Below are positions 25,250 through 32,250 of a stretch of DNA of 38,769 bases, in pieces. A program made the translations under genes and the position numbers. The stretch is from an uncultured Candidatus Saccharibacteria bacterium (GTDB lineage: Bacteria > Patescibacteria > Saccharimonadia > Saccharimonadales > UBA1547), in NCBI GenBank assembly GCA_946480535.1, contig CAMLKA010000004.1, positions 1 to 38,769 of the forward strand, given 5' to 3'. Within the stretch, counting starts at the first letter, position 1; each line of letters opens with the position of its first letter. Below the pieces are notes generated by a model. The model was given only the letters and a program-made list of their open reading frames with translations, was not told where the DNA came from and did not search any database.

Positions 25250-26293
25250 ATGGGATGGGGAAGCTGGAGCGACGTGACGTATGACGCCAACGTCGCCGCC
25301 AAGAAGGCAACCGGTCGTTCGACCTTCGACTACGACCACGACATCAAGACCGGCAAGGTGGCAGCGGGTGCAAACCCGCTGCTCGACCCCAAGGCGGTTG
25401 CAGGGCCGGCCAGCCCGTTCGCGGGCACGGTCATGCGCGAAGTCGTGATCAGCGCAGAGCACCCGAACCCGACGCCGATCGCTATCATGCTCGACGTCAC
25501 CGGTTCGAACATCAACGCCGCGCGCGTCGTCCACTCCAAGCTGCCGCAGCTCTTCGGGCTGCTGCAGCGCAAGGGCTACGTCGAGGATCCCCAGATCCTC
25601 ATCGGTGCCATCGGCGACGCCTACAGCGACGCGGTGCCGCTGCAGGTCGGTCAGTTCGAGTCGGACAACCGTATCGACGCCATGGTCGAGGCCATGTACC
25701 TCGAAGGCAACGGCGGCGGTCAGGTGCACGAGACGTACGAGCTCGGTGCCTACTTCCTGGCGCGTCACACCTACCTCGAGCCCTTCCACAAGCAGGGCCG
25801 CAAGGGTTACGCCATCTTCATCGGTGACGAGAAGCCCTACGACATGGTGCGACGCGTCTTCAAGGGGCGCTATGGCGTCGATCACACGCTCGAGTCGCTC
25901 ATCGGAGACAAGCTCGAGGCCGACGTGTCGACCGAGCGGATCTTCACGGAGCTCAAGGAGCAGTACGAGGTCTTCTTCCTGTTCCAGAAGCAGGGTGCGT
26001 ACCAGCCGAGCGAGATTCTTCCGATCTGGAAGAAGCTTCTCGGTGAGCGTGCACTGGTGCTGGACGACCCGGCGGCGGTCTGCGAGTTCATCGCAGGCCT
26101 GCTGGGGATGATGGAGGGTGGCCTGGCTCTCGACGAGGTGGAGGACGACCTACGCGCCATCGGTGCGGACGCTTCGGCGATCCGCGCTGCAGGCAAGGCG
26201 CTGGCAACGGTCACCACTGCACGTGGCGGCCTCGCCAAGACCGACGGTGCACTTCCCGACGCGGGAGTCATCGGCGGCACCACTCGCCTGTAA
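25250..26293 (+). CDS. VWA-like domain protein of the cassette
   Basis: 347 residues. It opens MGWGSWSDVTYDANVAAKKA, has a disordered stretch to 60, then a von Willebrand A-like domain. VVISAEHPNPTPIAIMLDVT leads to DVTGSN (Asp82 to Ser86), a variant of the DxSxS metal-binding MIDAS. Supporting blocks are ILIGAIGDAYSDAVPLQVGQ, the glycine loop LEGNGGGQVHETYELGAYFL and KGYAIFIGDEKP. The C-terminal 90 residues are helical (FIAGLLGMMEGGLALDEVED) with a Thr/Gly tail. VWA proteins usually act as metal-dependent assembly or chaperone-linked scaffolds. The start is chosen for GAAAGGAA ahead of it. The gap to the pseudokinase gene is 22 bases. This gene has the highest GC of the window. Confidence 0.75.
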   Translation: MGWGSWSDVTYDANVAAKKATGRSTFDYDHDIKTGKVAAGANPLLDPKAVAGPASPFAGTVMREVVISAEHPNPTPIAIMLDVTGSNINAARVVHSKLPQLFGLLQRKGYVEDPQILIGAIGDAYSDAVPLQVGQFESDNRIDAMVEAMYLEGNGGGQVHETYELGAYFLARHTYLEPFHKQGRKGYAIFIGDEKPYDMVRRVFKGRYGVDHTLESLIGDKLEADVSTERIFTELKEQYEVFFLFQKQGAYQPSEILPIWKKLLGERALVLDDPAAVCEFIAGLLGMMEGGLALDEVEDDLRAIGADASAIRAAGKALATVTTARGGLAKTDGALPDAGVIGGTTRL

Positions 26294-26303
26294 GGGCATC
26301 CAC

Positions 26304-26336
26304 GGGTGAGGCGAGCCTTAGAAACTCGCCTCACCC
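26304..26336 (+). other. 12-bp hairpin between the VWA and PurA-like genes
   Basis: GGGTGAGGCGAG (26304-26315) pairs perfectly with CTCGCCTCACCC (26325-26336) around a nine-base loop, 10 bases after the VWA stop. There is no T run, so it is more likely an RNA-stabilising or processing hairpin than a terminator. AAAAGGAG for the next gene follows at once. Confidence 0.75.
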
Positions 26337-26354
26337 CCGAAAAAGGAGACTTTC

Positions 26355-27713
26355 ATGCAACGAGCGTACATCGTTACCGACCTTGGGTTTGGTGACGCAG
26401 GCAAGGGCACGACGGTCGACTTTCTGGCTCGCCAGACGGAGCGACCGCTCGTGGTTCGCCACAGCGGAGGGGCGCAGGCAGCACACAATGTCGTTACCCC
26501 GGACGGCCGCCACCACACGTTCTCGCAGTTCGGAAGTGGCAGCTTCGTGAAGGGTGCGCGTACGTTTCTGTCGCGCTACATGATGATCAGTCCGCCGGCT
26601 ATGCTGACGGAAGGGCGACACCTGACGCAACTTGGTCAGATTGACGTTTGGACTCAGACGTTGGTTGATGAGGCTGCGCCGATTATCCTTCCATGGCACG
26701 CCGCAGCCGTACAGCTCCGCGAGCTGGCGCGAGGAGCGTCGCCCCACGGAAGTGTCGGTATCGGCATAAGCGAGGTGATGCGAGACATCCTTTATCACCC
26801 CGAGTGGGTGGTGCGGGCTGGTCAGCTGCGCGTTCTGAACGTCGCGGCTTGGGAGCGTCTTCGGGATATCCAGCGGGGAAAGTTCTTTCAACTTTTGAAA
26901 GAGCTCACCGTACCGGACAGTCCTGAAGCCCGCCAGGCCTGGGCACTGCTGCGGGAGCCGTTGATTATCGACGACTTCATGGCGAAGTGCCGGCTGTGGG
27001 TGCAGTTTGTGACGCTTGTTGATGGATCTGAGCTGCAGCGCCTGGTTGATGAAACCGAGACGGTGCTGTTTGAAGGGTCTCAGGGCGTGCTACTTGATGA
27101 GTGGTTCGGGTTTCACCCGTATACCACCTGGAGCACGACAACGTCCGAAAACGCCGAGCAGCTTCTGAGCGAACTGTCGCACGACGCGATGGTGACGCGA
27201 CTGGGGCTGGTGCGGGCGTACACGACTCGCCATGGCCACGGTCCATTCGTGACTGAAGATGCGTCGCTCGCGGAGCAATTTCCCGAGCAACACAACGCTT
27301 TTGGTCGCTGGATGGGTGCCTTTCGCTACGGTTACCTTGACCTCGTGGCACATCGCTACGCAGTCGAGGCGACTCGAGGTGTCGACGAACTGGTCGTGAC
27401 AGGGCTGGATCGGGCGGACACTTGGCGCTACGCTACGGCGTACGCTGCCCCTGACGCGGACGACCTGGAAGCGTTTTTTGAACGAGACGCTGAGGGGCGG
27501 GCTATGGCGATTAAGGTGGCCGGCAAGGGCCAGCTGGATCGCCAGGAGCGTCTGACCGAGCTGCTCACGCAGTGTTCACCTCTCTATCACCCAGACCCCG
27601 TGAGCGGCGATGAGCTGCTGACGGCCATCGAAGCGCATCTCGGCGCTTCGGTGACAATCGCTTCCTATGGCACGCGTGCCACGGACAAGCGAGTGATGAG
27701 TCGGGTACGATAA
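26355..27713 (+). CDS. Divergent adenylosuccinate-synthetase-like (PurA superfamily) protein
   Basis: 452 residues, about the length of PurA. The GTP loop is GFGDAGKGTTVDFLAR, which keeps the catalytic Asp14 but has Ala where PurA has Glu. The equivalent of GGxNAGHT is HSGGAQAAHNV, keeping His44. FEGSQGVLLDEW matches the SEGAQG block, HPYTTWSTTTSEN the HPxVTSSN block, and AYTTRHGHGPFVTED the AYTTRVGxGPFPTE block. The aspartate-binding TGRPRRxGW loop is reduced to FGRWMGAFRYGYLD. It probably ligates an amino acid or amine to a purine-like nucleotide, but the substrate may differ from IMP plus aspartate. Context suggests an ADP-ribose- or NAD-derived nucleotide. Not a standard purA: it sits in the GC-rich cassette with a pseudokinase and VWA protein. 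Confidence 0.8.
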   Translation: MQRAYIVTDLGFGDAGKGTTVDFLARQTERPLVVRHSGGAQAAHNVVTPDGRHHTFSQFGSGSFVKGARTFLSRYMMISPPAMLTEGRHLTQLGQIDVWTQTLVDEAAPIILPWHAAAVQLRELARGASPHGSVGIGISEVMRDILYHPEWVVRAGQLRVLNVAAWERLRDIQRGKFFQLLKELTVPDSPEARQAWALLREPLIIDDFMAKCRLWVQFVTLVDGSELQRLVDETETVLFEGSQGVLLDEWFGFHPYTTWSTTTSENAEQLLSELSHDAMVTRLGLVRAYTTRHGHGPFVTEDASLAEQFPEQHNAFGRWMGAFRYGYLDLVAHRYAVEATRGVDELVVTGLDRADTWRYATAYAAPDADDLEAFFERDAEGRAMAIKVAGKGQLDRQERLTELLTQCSPLYHPDPVSGDELLTAIEAHLGASVTIASYGTRATDKRVMSRVR

Positions 27714-27722
27714 CCGAGAAAG

Positions 27723-27772
27723 GGGCGGGCCCCGGATTCCTCTCGAAAGAGAGTTGAGTCCGGCGCTCGCCC
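27723..27772 (+). other. Long GNRA-capped hairpin before the ribozyme
   Basis: Stem GGGCGGGC (27723-27730) with GCTCGCCC (27765-27772, one G-T), then CCGGATTC (27732-27739) with GAGTCCGG (27756-27763). The tip is CTCTC/GAGAG closed by GAAA (27745-27748). One C-C mismatch and a two-base bulge interrupt about 21 pairs. No T run follows; the hammerhead starts three bases later. After ribozyme cleavage this hairpin would protect the 3' end of the cassette message. Confidence 0.8.
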
Positions 27773-27774
27773 GA

Positions 27775-27835
27775 TTGACTCCATACGTAGACGTATGCTG
27801 ATGAGTCCAGGCAAAACGCCAAGGACGAAAGTCAA
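27775..27835 (+). ncRNA. Hammerhead ribozyme with open stem III (type III)
   Basis: All core elements are present. Stem III is TTGAC (27775-27779) with GTCAA (27831-27835). T27780 pairs with the last A of GAAA, and C27781 is the cleavage-site base (triplet CUC). Stem I is CATACG/CGTATG (27782-27797) closed by TAGA. The core CTGATGA is at 27798-27804. Stem II is GTCC (27805-27808) with GGAC (27823-27826), containing an inner GGC/GCC. The second core GAAA is at 27827-27830. Predicted cleavage lies between 27781 and 27782. It lies 61 bases after the PurA-like stop and 19 bases before the ADP-ribosylglycohydrolase ATG. Confidence 0.88.
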
Positions 27836-27842
27836 AATGAGG

Positions 27843-27868
27843 TACTATTAGTGTATGGAAAACAATAA
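27843..27868 (+). promoter_or_regulatory. NrtR-like operator 5 over the start codon, with possible -10
   Basis: Arms TTAGTGT (27848-27854) and ACAATAA (27862-27868), core GT-N7-AC. The ATG of the next gene (27855) begins the spacer. TACTAT (27843-27848) could be a -10 giving a leaderless transcript, but no good -35 is seen. A weak ribosome site TGAGG (27838-27842) lies 12 bases before the ATG. Confidence 0.72.
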
Positions 27869-28871
27869 GCATAACCAGTTCTTTCATCAAGGGGAATCGC
27901 TCCTTCCCGCAGTTGCTTACGGAGATGCGGCGGGACTTCCTGTTGAGACGCGTTCGGCAGCGTATATTGCCGAACAGTACGGACGTATCGATCAATTGAT
28001 CGGCTCATCTGAGAATCCATTTTATTTAGGCAAGTATGAACCGGGCCTATGGAGTGATGATACGCAGTTGAGTCTTGCAGTTGCACAAGGGCTGCTTGAA
28101 GCTGATGGGTTTGATCTTGCCGCCCAGGCAGAGCAGCATATCTTCGCCTACGACCAGACGCCCGAAATGGAACGCCGTGGTATTACGGTGAAGCGTGGCT
28201 GGGGTGGTTCAACCACGGGTGCAATGGAACGAATGAAGGCGGGTGAGTCGCCTGAAACGTCGGGTACAAAAGATGGTGCTGGAAATGGCATACTAATGAA
28301 AATGGCACCGCTTGTCTATTGGCAGGTTGCGCGTGAAACGACCGACGAAGAGCGGTACGAGCAATACGACAAACTCACTACAATGACCCATGATAGCGAT
28401 ATCGCTCGGGCAACAACGCGCATACACGGCGATATGCTATGGTATTTGTTAACACAGTCATACGACAGGCTCGATTTTGCGGATATTGCCCAGGATGCAG
28501 CTCGTCGACATAGTGAAACATTTGCTGTTGCGCCGCATGAAATTACGGAAAGCTTCGAATATCTATCGGGTGCGATTGATACGGAAACGATTCTTAGTCG
28601 AACCGACGCAAAAGGGTTTTATGCACCGCAAACACTCGCCATGGCGTATGGTGCCTACTTGACGCACAATGGCGAGTTTACCCCAAGCGTTTATGAAGCG
28701 GTGAATCTTGGGGGTGATACTGACAGTACGGCTTCGATTGTTGCGGCGATGTCGACTTTTGCAACGCGCGAGCTTGTGCGACTGCCTGTCGATCATCAAC
28801 ATATCGATCAACTCCCAATGCTTCGCAGGGTATCGCGCCAATTTGCAATTCAGGCACTGAAGATACAGTAA
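27855..28871 (+). CDS. ADP-ribosylglycohydrolase (DraG/ARH family)
   Basis: 338 residues. It removes ADP-ribose from proteins, nucleic acids or small molecules using a di-magnesium centre. The family motifs are intact: AVAYGDAAGLPVE at the start, LWSDDTQLSLAVAQGLL with metal-binding Asp residues, NGILMKMAPL in the middle, and NLGGDTDSTASIVAA with the second metal-binding Asp set. The length is usual for DraG-like enzymes. An NrtR-like operator overlaps the start codon and the hammerhead lies just upstream. Base composition returns to the window's normal level at this gene, so it is outside the GC-rich cassette. No ADP-ribosyltransferase partner is seen in the window. Confidence 0.93.
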   Translation: MENNKHNQFFHQGESLLPAVAYGDAAGLPVETRSAAYIAEQYGRIDQLIGSSENPFYLGKYEPGLWSDDTQLSLAVAQGLLEADGFDLAAQAEQHIFAYDQTPEMERRGITVKRGWGGSTTGAMERMKAGESPETSGTKDGAGNGILMKMAPLVYWQVARETTDEERYEQYDKLTTMTHDSDIARATTRIHGDMLWYLLTQSYDRLDFADIAQDAARRHSETFAVAPHEITESFEYLSGAIDTETILSRTDAKGFYAPQTLAMAYGAYLTHNGEFTPSVYEAVNLGGDTDSTASIVAAMSTFATRELVRLPVDHQHIDQLPMLRRVSRQFAIQALKIQ

Positions 28872-28875
28872 AAAG

Positions 28876-28895
28876 TACCGCCCCAGAGGGCGGTA
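28876..28895. terminator. Bidirectional terminator
   Basis: TACCGCCC (28876-28883) pairs with GGGCGGTA (28888-28895) around CAGA. TCTTCTTT follows on the plus strand, and TTTTT on the minus strand. It lies between the convergent hydrolase and nrtR genes. Confidence 0.8.
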
Positions 28896-28901
28896 TCTTC
28901 T

Positions 28902-29579
28902 TTAGTCAAAACTTCGTGAGAGTACTTGGAGGGTGTCGGAAACGAATCGGTGGAGTCGTGCTGGACGGTGGGCACCTTCACGTTTCATTTGGTCGGTTTC
29001 TTCAACTAGGCCAAGGCTGAGGAATTTTTTGCGGAAGTTGCGCTTATCAAGTTCGTACCCAAAGACCGCTTCGTAGGCCGACTGGAGCTCAGTGAGCGTG
29101 AAGTATTGAGGCAAGAATGCGTAGACGGCATTGGTATAGGTAAGCTTCGCAATGAGACGTTGGCGGGCATATTGGATGATATCCTTGTGGTCATAGGCGA
29201 TTGGCGGGAGTGCATCAACCGGGAAGAAACTTACGACACTATGAGCATCGGTTGGGAAGAGTTCGCGGCCGCAGCCCATATAGGTAATAGAGACGGCGTG
29301 GCCGCGCGGGTCCCGAGCGACGGTGTCAAACGTATAGAGTTGTTCGACGTAACTTAAATCGTTTTGGATATTGAGACCGGCTTTGTGCTGGACAATTCGC
29401 TCGAGTGCTTCGATGGTTGTTTCGCCCTGAGGGCTGTAGCCTCCTGGAAGCGCCCAGTCGCCTTTAAAAGGATCGTTAGCGCGTTGAATAAGACAAACAT
29501 TAAGCGCGCCGTCGATAATTTGGAAAATAACTGCATCGACAGTAAGTGTTGGGGGTACATATGGTGTTGTGTACTTCAT
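28902..29579 (-). CDS. nrtR: Nudix-winged-helix transcriptional regulator NrtR
   Basis: 225 residues. Residues 10-140 are a Nudix domain (TVDAVIFQIIDGALNVCLIQ, WALPGGYSPQGETTIEALER). The Nudix box is dead: the three catalytic glutamates of REUxEE are Ile62, His65 and Lys66, leaving a ligand-binding fold. Residues 150-225 form the winged helix typical of NrtR, with YFTLTELQSAYEAVFGYELD, KRNFRKKFLSLGLVEETD and REGAHRPARLHRFVSD. NrtR proteins repress NAD genes and let go when ADP-ribose binds. The gene is the last of the nadE operon, 18 bases after a phosphatase gene. The palindromes across this island fit the family's GT-N7-AC core, so they are its likely targets. Confidence 0.92.
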   Translation of the reverse strand: MKYTTPYVPPTLTVDAVIFQIIDGALNVCLIQRANDPFKGDWALPGGYSPQGETTIEALERIVQHKAGLNIQNDLSYVEQLYTFDTVARDPRGHAVSITYMGCGRELFPTDAHSVVSFFPVDALPPIAYDHKDIIQYARQRLIAKLTYTNAVYAFLPQYFTLTELQSAYEAVFGYELDKRNFRKKFLSLGLVEETDQMKREGAHRPARLHRFVSDTLQVLSRSFD

Positions 29580-29597
29580 ACAATGAGTATACCTGAT

Positions 29598-30236
29598 TTA
29601 GAGCTCTTCGACAGGCTCGATAATTTCTTTGCCCATGTAGTGAACGGTAATTCCTTCATCGTCGGCCGTAAGGTGGGTGAGCGATACATTTGGTGTCATG
29701 GTTGCTGGGTCGAGCGTGTTTTGGTAGTGGTCCCAATCGAGCACCGAGCCAACGAGTCGGCGAATTGCTTGGCCATGGCCGGCGGCAAGAATGGTTCCTC
29801 GTGGGTGTGCTTCGTGAACCCGGCGTACCCAGTCGTGCATACGGGTCGAAACATCGTTCAGTGATTCGCCACCTTCAAATTTAAAGTCAAACAGTTCTTC
29901 GTTAATACGGTCCACGACCTCCGGCGTGTAAACGATAGAACGCTGCATACCTTCGGCAAGGCCCTGTCCCATTTCCTGGAGTGCGTAATCGATGGTGTAG
30001 GGAAGCGTCTGCTCGGTTTCTTGCAAATACGTGTCCATAAGAGTGCGGGTGCGGAGCGCGGGGGAGCTATAGAGCGCGTCGGGTTGCGGATATGCTTTTG
30101 CGAAGGCGTGCGCAAACCTACGAGCTTGTTCAACTCCGCGGGGCGTGAGCTCAATTTCGTTACTGCGCCCACTAACAATTGCGCGGTCGATGTTGTGAAC
30201 GGTCTCCGGGTGGCGTACGAGGAATATTTCAGTCAT
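29598..30236 (-). CDS. Histidine phosphatase with variant RHP motif
   Basis: 212 residues of the histidine phosphatase family. The first motif is LVRHPETVHN, with Pro in place of the usual Gly after His. The second half-site is AAGHGQAIRRLVG, and SSPALRTRTLMDTYL gives the second Arg. The phospho-histidine and phosphate pocket are otherwise complete, so activity is likely. The gene lies between nadE (11 bases upstream) and nrtR, in the same transcript, which points to an NAD- or ADP-ribose-linked phosphate substrate. It is shorter than the paralogue at 21599 and lacks its insertion. Confidence 0.87.
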   Translation of the reverse strand: MTEIFLVRHPETVHNIDRAIVSGRSNEIELTPRGVEQARRFAHAFAKAYPQPDALYSSPALRTRTLMDTYLQETEQTLPYTIDYALQEMGQGLAEGMQRSIVYTPEVVDRINEELFDFKFEGGESLNDVSTRMHDWVRRVHEAHPRGTILAAGHGQAIRRLVGSVLDWDHYQNTLDPATMTPNVSLTHLTADDEGITVHYMGKEIIEPVEEL

Positions 30237-30247
30237 TACGTTTCACT

Positions 30248-32164
30248 TTACTGTATCGTGTTCGGATTGTATACCGCCTCTGGTGGCATGCGCCAATCAC
30301 CCTTAGGGCTGAGGCTTAGGCCAACTTTCGCACCATCCGGCATCGCCTGACGCTTCCATTGGTTTTGATAGAAGCGGTGGAAGAAGACATTCAGCCATTT
30401 GCTAATCTCTTCAGCGTTGCGGCGACCTTCAAAGGCTTTGACCGCGAGGTAGCCAATTTTATCTTTCGGCTCTTGGAAACGGAGGAAGTGGTACAGGAAG
30501 AAGTCATGCAGTTCATAAGGGCCAACGAGGTCTTCAGTTTCTTGGGTAATTGTCTTGCCGTCACCAACAAGCTCCGGTGAGACGGGGGTGTCGAGGATAT
30601 CGTGCAGAATCGCGCGCGCTTCTTCGGTGACACTTTCGCCTGCATGGCGAACGAGTGATCGAACCAACGTTTTTGGAATTGAAGCGTTCACGTTGTAGTG
30701 CGACATATGGTCACCGTTGTAGGTGCACCAGCCAAGTGCGATTTCACTGAGGTCGCCCGTACCAAGCGCGAGGCCTTGAAGCTGGTTGGCTTTATTGAAC
30801 ACGAGTGCTTGGCGAATACGTGCTTGGGTGTTCTCGTAGGTAATATCTTGCTCGCCGCCATGGTTGAGGGCGATAAGTTGAGCCTGGCTGAGTTCTGCAA
30901 TAGGAATTTCTTCGTTTGGAATACCAAGTGCGGCAGCGAGCTTGACGGCATTTGACTGTGTCCGTTCGGAGCTGGCGGTGCCGGGCATGGTAAGAGTATG
31001 AATGAGTTCGCCTGGCTGCACGCCAAGGTGCTGGCTTGAGCGAACGGCAGCCAAAAGGGCGAGTGTTGAATCGAGTCCACCCGATAATCCGAGGACGATT
31101 TTTTTCACCCCGCTTGTTTTCATACGCACCGCAAGGCCAGTTGCCTGGATGTTTAAGATGGTATCGAGACGCTCGGCGATTTGCTCTGGGCTTCCTTTCG
31201 GAATAAATGGTTCAGCGTCGATGGTTCGACGGAGGTCTTCTTGGGTAGCCTTAATTGTCGTTTCGGTTGGGTTAATAGCAAATTCATTGGGGAAGTTTGT
31301 TGAATGTTGGCGATCATGGCTGATGTGCTGCGTGTCGATATCGGCAATCATGAGGCGCTGTACTGGTGTGAAGGGTGTTCGTTCGGCAAGGGTCGTGCCG
31401 AGTTCGTTAATAAGTTGGTGACCGCTCATGACAATTTCGGCGGTTGATTCTGAGCTGTCTGAACTGGCGTAAATATAGCCAAGAACGTTTCGTCCGGCAG
31501 TTTGCGCTACTAGTGAGCGACGATAGGCCGACTTTGCGACGGTTTCTGGAGATGCTGAGGGATTTGCAATGAGAGTAGCACCGTTTGCAGCTAATTCGAT
31601 ACTTGGCTGTTGCGGTACCCAAAGGTCTTCGCAAATTTCAACGCCCACGAGTTGATCGGCAACACGGAAGAGTTGCTTGGTTCCAAAAGGTACGAGTTGA
31701 TCGCCAATTTTTACTGTGGTATTTTCACGGTCGCCGTCCCAAGATTGGTACCAGCGTTTTTCATAGAATTCGTTGTAGGTAGGAAGGTGTTGCTTTGGAA
31801 CAATACCCTGGATTTTTCCCTCTGCTACGACCGCCGCACAGTTATAGAGGGCATTCTGCACGGTAAGGGGAAGACCGACCACCGCTGCCGTTTGCGTGTC
31901 TTGAGTAACCTCAGCGAATGCTGCCAACCCCGCCTTTGCCGTAGTAAGCAGGGCAGGCTGACTTACGAGATCTTGAATGGTGTAGCCAGTAAGGCTTAAT
32001 TCTGGGAAGACGACGAGAGCGACATCTTGGTTGACGGCTTCAGTGTATAATTCAGTCATACGTGTGAGGTTGGTAGGGATGTCTGCAACGGCAACCTCTG
32101 GAGAGGCGGTCGCAACGCGAACGAAGTCTTCCTTTGGGCTGTAGCTGAATTCGGCGGTGTTCAT
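30248..32164 (-). CDS. nadE: Glutamine-dependent NAD synthetase
   Basis: 638 residues, two domains. Residues 15-290 are a nitrilase-type glutaminase with the triad Glu55 (VVFPELSLTG), Lys124 (GIVPKQHLPTYNEFY) and Cys178 (VGVEICEDLW). Residues 330-620 are the synthetase, with the ATP-pyrophosphatase loop SGGLDS (361-366), the later block ALGTGDLSEIALGWCTYNGD and NVNASIPKTLVRSLVRH. It converts nicotinate adenine dinucleotide to NAD using glutamine nitrogen and ATP. It heads the operon nadE-phosphatase-nrtR. The ribosome site is AGGAAG. NrtR-like sites lie in the shared gap with nadD. Confidence 0.97.
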   Translation of the reverse strand: MNTAEFSYSPKEDFVRVATASPEVAVADIPTNLTRMTELYTEAVNQDVALVVFPELSLTGYTIQDLVSQPALLTTAKAGLAAFAEVTQDTQTAAVVGLPLTVQNALYNCAAVVAEGKIQGIVPKQHLPTYNEFYEKRWYQSWDGDRENTTVKIGDQLVPFGTKQLFRVADQLVGVEICEDLWVPQQPSIELAANGATLIANPSASPETVAKSAYRRSLVAQTAGRNVLGYIYASSDSSESTAEIVMSGHQLINELGTTLAERTPFTPVQRLMIADIDTQHISHDRQHSTNFPNEFAINPTETTIKATQEDLRRTIDAEPFIPKGSPEQIAERLDTILNIQATGLAVRMKTSGVKKIVLGLSGGLDSTLALLAAVRSSQHLGVQPGELIHTLTMPGTASSERTQSNAVKLAAALGIPNEEIPIAELSQAQLIALNHGGEQDITYENTQARIRQALVFNKANQLQGLALGTGDLSEIALGWCTYNGDHMSHYNVNASIPKTLVRSLVRHAGESVTEEARAILHDILDTPVSPELVGDGKTITQETEDLVGPYELHDFFLYHFLRFQEPKDKIGYLAVKAFEGRRNAEEISKWLNVFFHRFYQNQWKRQAMPDGAKVGLSLSPKGDWRMPPEAVYNPNTIQ

Positions 32165-32168
32165 TACT

Positions 32169-32189
32169 TATCTTCCTTTTTACACTAAC
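32169..32189. promoter_or_regulatory. Degenerate NrtR-like half-site (operator 7)
   Basis: The right arm ACACTAA (32183-32189) is perfect, but the left arm TTATCTT lacks the GT. The left part is also the ribosome-site region of nadE, which may limit its sequence. The centre is 49 bases from operator 6. Confidence 0.45.
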
Positions 32190-32203
32190 TTGGTATATAC
32201 TGA

Positions 32204-32232
32204 GCATAGAACATAGTTAGTGTTAAGTCAAC
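32204..32232 (-). promoter_or_regulatory. Promoter of the nadE operon
   Basis: Minus-strand TTGACT (complement of 32227-32232) and TATGCT (complement of 32204-32209), 17 bases apart. The -35 lies inside operator 6, the same arrangement as at pncA. Confidence 0.6.
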
Positions 32233-32238
32233 AATAAG
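32218..32238. promoter_or_regulatory. NrtR-like operator 6 (nadE/nadD)
   Basis: Arms TTAGTGT (32218-32224) and ACAATAA (32232-32238), core GT-N7-AC. It lies 12 bases before the nadD ATG and over the nadE -35, so it should affect both genes. Confidence 0.82.
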
Positions 32239-32250
32239 TAAGGAATAGCC

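Noticed and set aside
25115..25885. 256-codon minus-strand frame opposite the VWA gene
   Set aside because: High GC removes stops on the opposite strand. Composition (Val/Asp/Arg repeats) is that of an antisense frame, and the plus strand has a good start and VWA motifs.
26355..27713. Phage PurZ-type aminoadenylosuccinate synthetase
   Set aside because: As I recall, PurZ replaces the loop Asp. Here Asp14 is kept, and no Z-genome genes (datZ, dpoZ) are near.
27723..27772. Hairpin as an intrinsic terminator
   Set aside because: No T run follows; the next bases belong to the ribozyme. Read-through into the ribozyme seems intended.
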